From Chiua virens (taxonomy: Eukaryota > Basidiomycota > Agaricomycetes > Boletales > Boletaceae), in assembly GCA_019787685.1 (NCBI GenBank), contig JAHNUO010000007.1:496001-560000 (forward strand): a DNA stretch of 64,000 bases, written 5' to 3'. How positions within the stretch are numbered: position 1 is the stretch's first letter; every line of letters starts with the position of its first letter. A model generated the notes under the pieces. The model made no database searches. It had not been told where the DNA came from and worked only from the letters and a program-made list of their open reading frames with translations. A program made the position numbers and the translations under genes. Shown piece by piece: positions 1 through 10,431 of the stretch.

Positions 1-1706
1 ATATAAAAAGGTCAAACGAGAGAACGATTTGTGGTGAGCAAGATACTTATCCCACGTCGACATACTCCAAGTTGATTGCGGCGTGAATGTGCCCGCCATC
101 GCCACGTTCCAGGACGAGAAACCTCGCGGAAGATGAAGGATGGGATCTCGAAGGATCTTGTCGCGTCGCCAACCTATGGATCGATGCAGAGGCGCATGAA
201 TTATCTTGTCGAGCCGATCACGTTGTATGGTCAGTGTTTGTGGTTCGATTTGTGCTACACACGTTCAACCGCTTTGACACCACCTACAGCTTGCTGACTT
301 GTGTCGTTTTCAATGATTCGCGGTCAGACGTGACTCTCATTCGTTCTACGATCGAAACCGAGCTCGTCACGATGCGAGCACGCCGTCAGCGTCAAACAGC
401 CGAGGCATCTCACCAGGATAACATGAGCGAGTTGAAAAAAATCTATGAGCGTATGCGCTGCGGCACTACAGAGAGCTCAGAGGGTCCCTTGATCCTTCCT
501 ACTCTGAGCGTCTTTTTCACGCTCCCATCCGTTCGTGTGCTCAAAGGTAGTCCCTGACCCAAGCGCGGCACCGCCGGACGACATCAGGTCGTCCCCTCTG
601 GTCACTTCACTCATCAAATCGGATATCCGTACTTGGGTGATCCCCATGGAGAAGCACTTGATGCGTTTGTTAGGATACCCGAATGGATGGCAAAGTGCGA
701 GCGCACGAACGCTACCGCCCTTGAAGCGAATGACGGCGCGGTTTCTCTGTCGGAGATGTGGTGAAGGCAAGGTGGAAAAGAGGTATCAGAGAGAAGGGTG
801 TTTAGGATTTCAGAGGCGTCTGTTTGCACGTTTGTGTGACGAAGCAAGGTAAGCGGATCGCAGGTGAGAAAGGACCAGAGGGAGGGGAGGCTACCGACGC
901 CGACACCAGTGCCGAAAGTGGACCAGACAAGGGGAAAAGAAGAAGGAAGAAGAAGAGTATGAAGACACTGGAATGGACGGTAGACGTATTCGAAAAGGAC
1001 GAAAAGGTACTTTGTCATTTTTTTCGTCCCATGACGCATAGTCATGTATTCCAGGCGACTCGTCTCATTCGAACTCTACTCGACCTCACAGGCCTTGCGG
1101 AGGAAGATCCTTGTACTGTTTCCGAATTGCAAGCAAAGGGGAGTACTATACGATGCACGACATGTACGGGCTGGGTAGTCATGGACGTCGAGACTGCGGT
1201 AGGTCCTTACCGCGATTACAAGTTTCACCTGTCTGACAGGGTATCACAGATCGGCCACGCGCATCGCCATGAGTCCATGCAGATCCAATTGTTACCTATC
1301 TCTTCACCGGAGTACGTCGTGTCTTCAAAAGATGCTGCAAAGCCGCCGGTTCCCAGTTCGCGGTTCGCCTTTGAGTATGGCAACACTGAATTATTACTGG
1401 GGCCGTCGCGTCGTGCGCGTGGTCCTGTTGAAAAAGGTCAACTATGGTTGTAGGCATTGTATTGTGGTGAACACGGACAACTCCACTGTGGATGCGAACG
1501 GGAGTGGAGCGAGGGCGATGAGCTTCGATGGGCTGAGGTCACATGGCAAGGCAAAGTGAGCATGGACGTGTTCCCACCTCCGGCGTTGGCTAACGAGGCG
1601 CTGTTGCGCAGACATGGTATTTCAGGATATGCGGGATGAAGACTTTTTCTGTTACACTTGCATTCAAGGCGATAATGAAGAAGAGTGCCGACCTCTTCAA
1701 GACTAG
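1..1706 (+). CDS. F-box-like CxxC protein, 3' part (5' end outside window, probable frameshift)
   Basis: Spliced fragments on the plus strand keep the pattern of a repeated basidiomycete family, often annotated as F-box-like, that I recall from Rhizoctonia-type genomes; no F-box is visible because the 5' end lies outside the window. Readable pieces, in order: a helical stretch (SELKKIYERMRCG, about 425-465), a block ending in a CxxC pair (TARFLCRRCG, about 730-760), a basic stretch, a block with a second CxxC (IRCTTCTGWVVMDVE, about 1,150-1,195) and a third (YGCRHC, about 1,445). The three CxxC pairs suggest metal binding; this is inference. The end reads KAKHGI, then QDMRDEDFF only if one T of ATTTCAG near 1,622 is skipped; otherwise it stops at about 1,639. 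Cellular role unknown. The exon edges before 800 are uncertain. Confidence 0.55.
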
Positions 1707-1751
1707 TAATAGGGAATTGTACATACATAAATATATTCTATCGACCAGCGC

Positions 1752-2376
1752 TCACTCAGACTCTGAATCATTTTCAGGGGCAACCAAGCTGCCAAGCTGT
1801 GAGAAAGACATGTGTGATTCGGCAAAGAGATCATGATTGCGGAAAAAGCTGCGGCGTCTGGAAATGACTTGGGTGGGGGAATGTGGTGACAGGACATCGA
1901 CAAACGAGTCGTTGTCGGAACCAGTAGTTTGCGAACTCGCCTCGGCGTCGAGGCCCTCTTCGGCGCTCGAGATGTGGAGTGGGGTGGGTGAGGTGAGGGA
2001 GTCGGGGTTGACGGCGTAGAAGGAACCGGAGAGGCTGCCCGGGATGGGTGGGGGGAGCGAGTTCACGCGGAGGGGTGGGAGCATCTTTGGCAGGATTGGG
2101 GGTGGTGAGTGGACGTCAGTGTCTGGATCGGGAATGGGTTCCGGGACAGGTGCGGGGACACTGTGACCCGGCTGCTCCGAGGTGTGGGGGGGTTTGTCAG
2201 TGTCGATGTGGGGTGTGTCCCAAATGTGATAGATCCACTGCAGAGGTGGATGAGTGGGCGCGAGCGGGCTGGTAAGGGAGAGGTACCTCTTTTAGGACGT
2301 AGGCAGCAGCGAGACCGGTGAGGGTAGCTGCGAGGTAAAAGCCTGTGTGGAGGGCGATATCCGGTGAGCGGCGCAT
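1752..2376 (-). CDS. Small single-pass membrane protein of unknown function
   Basis: Two exons, 2376-2287 and 2237-1752, join in frame across a 49-nt GT...AG intron to give 191 aa. Residues about 10-28 (GFYLAATLTGLAAAYVLKE) form one hydrophobic segment near the N-terminus, followed by WIYHIWDTPH and then a Pro/Ser/Asp-rich, low-complexity tail (PVPEPIPDPD) ending in an acidic ENDSESE. The arrangement suggests an N-terminal signal anchor with a disordered domain. I do not recognise a family. The start codon is the first ATG of the hydrophobic exon and lies only 106 bp from the divergent start of the CCCH zinc-finger gene, so the two probably share promoter sequence. It ends 45 bp past the stop of the upstream F-box-like gene, with which it converges. 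Confidence 0.6.
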
Positions 2377-2482
2377 AGAGAGAGAGAGACGGATGAGGGG
2401 GCGTGGCTTACACGGGGCATTGGAGAAAGGATTAAAATTTGTAATCGACCTTTGACTACTACCATCTTCACTTTCAAAAACA

Positions 2483-4781
2483 ATGCCAGCTCCAGATAAA
2501 CTCGACCTCGACAGCAACACAGACGATAGGGACACCGATAACGAGAAATCTCAGTCTCACAAATCAAAGTCCTCCTCAAAGTGTCCGTATCAGTCCCTCC
2601 TCCGAGTCCCCCTCCTCACCTTTTCCCATCCAACAGCAAAGGACCTCTCCCACGTCCCCTGCAAATTCTTCAAAGTCGGTGCTTGTACCGCAGGATCAGC
2701 ATGCCCCTTCTCTCATGCCGTCCACGAGCCCGGTCAGCAAAAAGACGTCTGTGCGTGGTTCGTCAAGGGAAACTGCAAGTTCGGCCACAAGTGTGCCCTC
2801 GCCCATGTCCTCCCCGGCCAGAGCATGTCCATGGACAGAAAAAATAAGAAGTCAGCCCAATTGGCGGCCAATGGCCCCGCCTCCGGTGGGAGGGATGCCA
2901 AGAGCTCAAAAGGTGCAAAGAAGGACGGTCACTTCATCAGCCCTCGCCCATCCAAATTCTTCGTCCGGTCCTTCCCTCAATGCCCGCACCGGCCTTCTCT
3001 CGGGCTCGACAGCCCCCATGCGCACGTCCTCGTCTCGCCCGCCTATGGCGATGACCCTCAAGGCAACGCCCTCTGCACCCGCTCCTACCATCAAGGACAC
3101 TGACTTTCCCTCCTTCATCCTTCCAAACGACGCCGACGGTCATAAACCAAGTATCATTTCCCCTTCGATCACCACCGAACCGACGTCTACGAAACAGGAG
3201 ACCCTGGATGAGCAGCAAGACACTCCACCGTCCGATCTGCTTTCCATGTCCTCGTCTCCCATTCGCCCCAGAAACCCGTCACCCCCCACTCTCCCCCTCA
3301 ACGTGCCTAGCACACTACGTCGTCCAGTCCTCTCTGCAGACGCCGCGGATCTTGGTCCAATTGGTTCACCTCCACGAGGATCTTTACCAACTCATTCCCC
3401 AATTTCGTCCGTGGATTCTCCCCAGAATACCGGAATTCCGTCTACATTCCACGCCCATACGTCCTTGCTCACAGAGTCCAGGAATCGCCTCGGGACTGGC
3501 GCGGGCGTACCCTCTTCTCTTGGGCACGCCAATGCTCAAATGTGGAAAACAGACATTGGCCCCGTCCCCACCCAAGCAATCACCAGCCCAAGGATTGCTG
3601 TCCGCATTTCCGGCGACCGGGACGTTCTAGACGAAGATCTCGAAGAGTTCCTCCCATCTTCCTTGACCGACCTGTTGACACCTTCCGAGCGTTCACGTCG
3701 AATGTCCCGCACACACTCGAATTCATCCCGCCCCGCCAATTTGAATGATACGCCATCCCCACTCGCCAATCTACCCCAAACACAGAGTCATCATGCCAAC
3801 CATCGCTATTCCCGTTCTGTCCCTGCTCCATCCCTCCTGGGTGATGTCAAATCTATCTGGGCCGAACGGAGCCTCACGACAAATGGTGTCCCTGCTTCCC
3901 CCGACAAGCATAGCTTTGCGGTGGGGCCGATAGGCTCAGGCACACCAAGCTCACTCAAATCCTCTAATGGTCTGGGTGCGCTCAACTTGGGTCATATGAC
4001 ACCCTCAGGGGCCGCCACAGGTATTTTCCGCGACGACTCGCACTCACCTTCGTCCTCTCTCCTCGCACCGTCCAATGCATCTGCTGCGTTCCTCCCTGGT
4101 CTTCACCACTACTATTCCAAGATGAACTCGGGAAGCACAAACGGCCGCGCTCCGAATGCTGGACTCGCGCTCGGCGCCGGTCTGGGTCTCAGCGGGCTAA
4201 GCCGTTCCCCCCTGTCGCATGCGCCCATTCACGGCCCTGCTGTAGACGAGGGACGAAATGGCGGGAACAACGGGACGACCATCGGTCTCGGGCTCGGCGA
4301 CGCCACCTCCCCATCCATCCGCGCTCTCCAGTCCCACGCCCCCGGCCAGAGTCTCCCACAAGGCCTCGCAGCAGGCTATTCGCGCATACACGCGCTCCCA
4401 CACACCGGCTCGCCCAGCTCGCTCGGCGGCTCGAGCGTCGGCGGGGGCGCGTTTAGCCCCGGACACGGCCCCGTGCCATTTGGGATCAACGCGGGACACG
4501 GGCAAGACTGGCATTTGCAGTCGAACCAGGCGCACGCGATGCTGGGCGATGCGATCGCGGTGTCGCAGCTCGCGCTGTCCGCGCACCACGAGGCGACGGC
4601 GCCGATGAGTGCCCTCGAGTCCATGTTCTCACGGCTCCCGCCGCCGAGCGGTGGTACGCCCCTCCGTACACCGCCGCATTCCGCGAGCAACAACCGGAAC
4701 TGGCACACCCAAAACATGCTCAGCCCATTGAGCCGGCCGATCAGCGACGACGACGAACTGTTTAGCATGGATCCGCACTAG
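2483..4781 (+). CDS. Tandem CCCH zinc-finger protein (Lee1-like)
   Basis: Exons 2483-2582, 2637-2885 and 2941-4781 join in frame to 729 aa. The first intron is in-frame and has a weak donor (GTCCGT), so it may be retained. Two adjacent CCCH fingers near residues 40-90 read CKFFKVGACTAGSACPFSH and CAWFVKGNCKFGHKCALAH, matching C-x8-C-x5-C-x3-H and C-x7-C-x5-C-x3-H spacing typical of RNA-binding fingers. The rest is Ser/Pro/Gly-rich and looks disordered, with short conserved-looking patches (VLDEDLEEFLPSSLTDLLTP about residue 320; MSALESMFSRLPP near the end). Tandem fingers plus a long disordered tail resemble fungal Lee1-type proteins, presumably mRNA regulators; the target is unknown. Codon use is GC-rich in the last kilobase, which creates long shadow ORFs on the other strand. 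Confidence 0.85.
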
Positions 4782-5210
4782 GCGAGAGTCCCGAGCCTTC
4801 TTTTTGTTGCCTCTTGTTCAATATTTACTCTTTTTTTACGAAGAAAAAATGAAAAAGCACGACCATGACGGACGACGTATATACGTACAAGTAATGTTTT
4901 TTTTTATCTGCAATTTTCAAGGGAACGATCGAGAGGCTGGATACCTATCTAGTGGCTTTTTCTTCTCTCTTATATTCCCCTTGGCGGTATGGCTTTGCGA
5001 GCACGAGGTTCACAGTATTTATACCGTTGACTTTTTTCATCCTTGTTTAACCTCCCCGTTGTAAGTTGGAAGAGGCACCGGGAGGACGCATGTATTGATC
5101 TGACTGTAATCTTGGTAAATGAATAAACACATGAATAACGTCGTGATAAAAAGTCGGGCGTCGTACAAGTCATCGAGAGTATGTATAGACAGATCCGTTC
5201 TACCACACCT
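4782..5210. other. Intergenic region between convergent genes
   Basis: Holds the 3' flanks of the CCCH gene (left) and the kinesin gene (right). T-rich tracts follow the CCCH stop (about 4,800-4,850), as expected for a 3' UTR. I see no gene here. Confidence 0.5.
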
Positions 5211-8132
5211 CTAAGCAGCTTCCGATTTGACCCTCTTGGCTGGCATCTCCAGGGCGACACCGCTCCCCTCGTATTCCTCATCGATCTTGCCGAGTATGAT
5301 CACCTCCGACTCGTCATGCCCGCCCTCGGTCTCGTCCTCTTCGCATATCGTCGACTGACTCGCACACGACTGCTCCATCAAACTCATCGATGATCCTTCG
5401 TCGTGACCCCGTCCGAGATTGAGATTGATCATCGCCACCTTGCGCTTCTTGCCCCTCGGCTTGCGGGGTTTTTTCGGAGACGGCACGAATTCCCTGCCGT
5501 TCTTGACAGCCCATTCGATCTCGAGGACTCTGCGATGCCATCGGGTTGCCATCGAGATCAGGGGTGACATAGATGTGTGACGTCGGGAATCGGGGGCCGG
5601 GCAAAAAAAAAAAAAAGCAAAAGGAACGTCAGAGTTGTGCGCCATGCATTGATAATTTACATAGAAAAACATGGATAACGAAAAGTATCCACCTCTCTCG
5701 CAGCTTGATGTTATCGGGGACGTATGTCTCCGCTTTGCGGTAGAGTTCGAGAGCTACTTGAAGATCCCCCCTGTTTGCGTGGACGGTCATTACAAGTTCG
5801 TCGAGGCTAGGATAACGCACTTCTCAGAATGTGCGCGCGCGAGAGCGACATATGCCCGTCCAGTCTTCTTTCTGGATGTGGGCGACAGAACGTCTGCAAG
5901 TTGTACCTCCTTGTTACCGCGTTCACTGGAAGAGGGGGCCTGTGAGCCCCTATATCTCCATGTCGTCATCAACACGCACTATTTCTGTTCCAGCTCGGCC
6001 AATCTTGCACGGAGCTGCTCGTCCAAGTCGCGGTGACGTGCAAGCAAGGGCGTCAGCATACCCGGGGGCAACTTGGGATCCGCCTGTGCTTGACGCCGAT
6101 CGTCTTGTTTCTCTTGAAGTGCGAGGTTCTCCTTCTCTTCTTGCTGACAGCGCGCGCGTTCTTCGCGTTCACGGTCCTCACGCTCTTTCAGACGACGCGC
6201 TACTTCGGCTTCCACGGCCCTTGCAATCTACAGAACCCGATGTAGTTCAGTAATGGACGACGCACAAGGTGAGCGAAACAAACCCTCTCATCAATATCCT
6301 GATCTGTCAATTGAATACTGGCCTCCGTCTTCTCCTCAATAATAGCCGAGGGTCGCGGATGCAATCTCGTTTTGGCCAGTGGTGGTAACAATCCAGCGCC
6401 GATGCCACTGACGCGAGGTACACGAGACGGGCGGGGCCTGCGAGACGGCCCAGAAAAGGGATTCGTCGTAGTTGTCATGGTGACGGCCGGGGGAGCATGG
6501 ATCGGTTCAGCTTGCAGAATAGCAGGAGCTAGCTTCGGTGGGAGCGGTTGGATGGCTGCGAAGTGAGGCTTAGCTTGCGGTCGGTTATCTAGGTGAATAG
6601 GTAAGCGGGTCCTAACAAGTCTTCCAGACAACATACCGCGCTCATTCACGACTGGGCGGTTCTCGATGTTCTTGGTGCGAACGGCAAAGCTACGCGAAAG
6701 AGTAGAATTAGTACAGTGCATGACATGTCACAATTATAATAATGGTACGTGCTTTAATGTGTTGAGGGTGTCTTGGCGGAACTTTGTACCAGGTGCAAGG
6801 TTGCAAATGAGCAACCCCACAGACGAACCACCGAGGGCATCTTGAAGAATTCGAGTCAGCTTTGAATTACGGTAGGGGATGCGGGACTGCGGAGCAAATT
6901 TGAGTATACAAAACCAAAAGAGACATGAACCCCTACAGCTCCTTGATTCAACGCGTGGACCACCTGCCCAAGGACGCTCAGACTCTTGTTGATCGCGGCG
7001 GACTCCGCCATTCGCGTCGGATCATTTCCAGTAAGCTTATTGTTTTCCGAACCCGCAAGATCAACGAGATTCATTTTCCCAGTCAATGCTAACCAAGAGC
7101 GCAGAATGGGATTAGGTATGAAGCGATAGATCCAAGAGGTACGCACTTTTCTGGGCTGCAGAGTCTGTCATTGTCACGTCGATGGTAAGCACTGCATGTG
7201 AACGAGAGGATGCTCGGTTGAGATTTGTAGCACCAACTGAGCGATGGCGAGAAGCACGTCTATCCTCACAGATATTGATCTAGGTTAAAAAGAAGCGGGG
7301 AAACCACGAACGAATAGATATCACCGAATTCCTCCACCGACGATATTGGAAGTGAGGTCAAGTTGGCAACGAATACTTGTCCGGCGTCGTTTTCACGAAC
7401 GGGAAGCTTGGGCGCCTGTAACAAGTTTAGAAAAAACAACGGAGTGAAATATTAAACATTGATGTTGTGTGGGCAAGCGACCAAGAATGAACGCACAGAA
7501 TCGCGGTTTACGAAGAGATCGTAGACCTCATCCTTGTATATTTCCATGTATGAGACTGCCAATTCAACGCTGCTGCGTTGCAAAGCAGCCTTCTGAAGGA
7601 ACATTGCCTATAGCCAAGGGATGTAAAACAAGGCATACATCATCAATGCAACGACCTACCTCAACTACTCGAGGGATGACGCCAGGTTGTGCCTTTGTCC
7701 CTTGCATAGTGTGAGTCTTGCCGGAGGAAGTGACTCCATATGCAAAAATTGTGACAGTCTAAAGGTGTCGTATAAGAAAACGACCAGATTGTGGGGTGAG
7801 AAGGTGACTTACGACACCGCTATATACGACGTCAATGAGAGGACGGACGTCCTGTTCAAATATTTGCTCTTGAGTAGAAGACTGGTCATAACACGAAGTA
7901 AATCTCATAATCAAAACCTAGTTAGTTCTTTTGACGGAGAAAACATCCCGAAGAGAGAGCGTGCACAATTGACTCACGGGAAGTTGAAGACCTGAGAAAG
8001 GTCGCGGGGATTGGGGACACTGATATACGATGGACCATCAGGTGTGTGTGTGATTTGTATGCCTTCGTCGTCAAGCTCGTTCTCTAGCCGGGGACGCAGG
8101 CGAGCAGCAATCTTGATCTTGTGGGAAGCCAT
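5211..8132 (-). CDS. N-terminal-motor kinesin with C-terminal TPR-like segment (KIF22/kinesin-10-like, tentative)
   Basis: About thirteen exons. The motor starts [15 protein letters not shown] at 8132 and continues with the P-loop [16 protein letters not shown] (about 7,755-7,700), [12 protein letters not shown] (about 7,540), switch [13 protein letters not shown] (about 7,220), switch [10 protein letters not shown] (about 7,060), [18 protein letters not shown] and [16 protein letters not shown] (about 6,870). All nucleotide-binding motifs are present, so it should be an active microtubule motor. After a Pro-rich neck come a charged coiled coil ([16 protein letters not shown], about 6,180), a second short coil ([16 protein letters not shown]), then a helical pair resembling one TPR ([12 protein letters not shown]...[14 protein letters not shown]), and a basic tail [13 protein letters not shown] likely to be a nuclear signal or DNA contact. 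A basic tail favours a chromokinesin, but the subfamily is not certain. It starts divergently from the RING gene 460 bp away. Confidence 0.88.
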
Positions 8133-8591
8133 GGAAAAGTTGATGAATCGCCAGGGTTGAGAGAGGAACAAGACACGTTCGCCAGGCAGGAAATTTCACC
8201 CAAAGTTTCGAAAAAACGGGGGAATTGTAACGACTGTAATGTACTAATTTGAGATTGGCTTGTCGAATGTTTACTGGTAGACCAGGGTATTGTCGGGAGT
8301 GGAGGAAGAGCAAGTGTTGTTGAGTTTGCCACCCCGACGCGATAGGTCACGTGCTCGCGCGTTGCTCATCACATGTCACAAGGTGTTACACAGTACAGAA
8401 AAGACTTCGTTAGAGAGTACCGCTGCGAATAAGATCCGTGGTTGGATGTCCAAGAGTACCAATGGAGGCGAACTGAACAGGAACACTATGCAGATTTGGT
8501 AATGCCGATGATCCGGAAATGCGGGGAGCAATGATGACCAATTGTTCTGCTACACCAGGACCGGTCGCTTCCGGTCTTCTCCTTCACCATC
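8133..8591. promoter_or_regulatory. Shared upstream region of divergent kinesin and FYVE-RING genes
   Basis: 459 bp between two divergent start codons. No open frame of note; it must hold both promoters. I see no clear TATA element or factor site to name. Confidence 0.4.
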
Positions 8592-10242
8592 ATGTCCAGA
8601 TCCACTGGAGTCCCATTGCTCAGCGGCCCACCTCCACGCCATCCAGGACCCGACCAGAAGGCATGTCGAAAGTGTGGTAAGGAGTTTGGTATCCTCTTCA
8701 ATCGACAACGCGAGTGCATGCATTGTGGTGAGCATCTCGAGACATCACACTGATCTTGTATAAACTATGTTGCATCAAAGGCTTCGGCTACTGTTCCTCC
8801 TGTACGGACTATCCAGCACTTATGCCACGTCCGCATGGCTATGATCTATCTCATGTTTGTGCTTTCTGTATCGACATGCTCAATAGTACGTGTTTGCTTG
8901 TTCACTCCACATCCGAGCTTTGTTCAACCATATTTTTATCTTATTGAACTGTGGGAATGCCCAGTTACTGCCCTTTCTCGAGCTCAGCTACGGTCTCTCC
9001 CACTCGCAAAACTTAGGCGTTACATCTCCGCTTATAACATCCCGGTCAAGAATCCGATAGATAAGAATGATCTCGTGGATGCCGCCGTGGCCGCTCGGGT
9101 AGGTTTTCAATTTACCGACTTCGTGAAACCATTCACTGCTCTTTTCGATGCTCTCACAGACCCCTCAGGGTTGTCTCTCGCCTGTAAATGAGGACCACTA
9201 TAGAAAACACTTTGTGCCTTCGCTTTCTACATCAAGATCTTCCTCATCTTCGACCAACAGGAATTCATCCGCGCGTGGATCTCCCAATGCCAACCCAAAT
9301 AGTAACTCTCGATCTACTCAGCCCTTCCCTCGTCCAGACCTCGATCCAAATCATCGACAACATTCTCAGGAACCTCCGTACAGGACCTATACGCCCCGCT
9401 CTACACCAAACGCACAGCGATCTAGAACAACATCTGCTCCGATTAATCCCGCAATGCGTCCAACTGACGGGCAGCCCAATATTTCCCGCCCGACGTCGTC
9501 GAGTGGGCAACACTCTACCCCAAGCACTAATAATACTCCTCAGACATCGTCTGGTTCCCACACTGCATCGCCTTTGCCGCCGCCCCCGATGTCGACACTC
9601 GTTACATTCCCACGTTCCTCCCTCTTTGCATTATCGGTTGGAACATTGAAGCAGATCCTCTGGGAAGCCCGTGTGAGGGTCCCACCGGGAGTTGTAGAGA
9701 AGGAAGAACTTGTGGAGCGCGTGTGGACGATAATAGAGGAGGAGAGGAGGAAGGATAACGAGGGAATTGATAATGTTAGCATGGACGAAGATGAAACTGA
9801 GGAACCGGTCAGAGAAGAGGAAGTCGTTGAGGAAATGGTGGACCCTGAGTCGCAAGCACCCCAGGATGCAGCACATGAAAGGAACAGTCTGCATCAAACG
9901 GATTTCGCACGATCCAGTACCCCACAGCCGTCTACATCACCTCCAAAGACTTCATATCCGGAAGCAAAGGCCAAACCACGTACCCATACAAGGTCGATGA
10001 GCGCGGAACGCTCCGGTCTATGTATTATCTGCCAGGACGAGGAGGCATGCATCGCTGTCGTCGACTGCGGGTAGGAATTTTATGCGACTCGCTATATTTT
10101 TTTGGCTAACTCATCTCATTGTAGCCACCTCTGCATGTGCCGTGAATGCTCTGACCTCGTTCTCGCAAGTTCGAGAGAATGCCCTCTATGTCGCACGCGA
10201 ATTATTACGGAGGCTCGATTACTCAGGATATTTAAGACGTGA
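8592..10242 (+). CDS. FYVE-type zinc finger / SAP-like / RING E3 ubiquitin ligase (RFFL/RNF34-like architecture)
   Basis: Five exons. The N-terminus (residues about 24-80) has four CxxC pairs: CRKC, CMHC, CSSC and CAFC, with FNRQRECMHCGFGYC between them, the eight-cysteine layout of a FYVE-type finger with a degenerate basic motif. A SAP-like helical unit follows (LPLAKLRRYISAYNIPVK NPIDKNDLVDA). Then comes a long Ser/Asn/Pro-rich linker, a second SAP-like unit (LSVGTLKQILWEARVRVPPG, about 9,640-9,700), an acidic stretch, and a C-terminal C3HC4 RING: CIICQDEE...CGHLCMCRECS...CPLCRTRI (about 10,020-10,215). The last intron splits CG|HLC and restores the frame. FYVE + SAP + RING is the layout of animal CARP proteins (RFFL, RNF34), which act on endosomes and ubiquitinate caspases and p53; the fungal substrate is unknown. 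RPN3 follows 190 bp downstream on the same strand. Confidence 0.85.
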
Positions 10243-10431
10243 GCTAACTTACGGACCACGAGAGGACATCGAAATACCTTGCCAGTGCACTGTATTCTAC
10301 GTACATACCAAGTGTGCTGTCTTGATTGCATAGGAACGTATTCTGCTGACATAACTCCTTGGGTTGTGTGGCTATGTTGAACAAAAGCAGACGCGTCATT
10401 GCTCATTGACACAAGTGATTTAGCATTCGTC

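Noticed and set aside
4189..4768. Long minus-strand ORFs opposite the CCCH gene
   Set aside because: They arise from the GC-rich codons of the coding strand, have Arg/Gly-rich composition and lack any domain.
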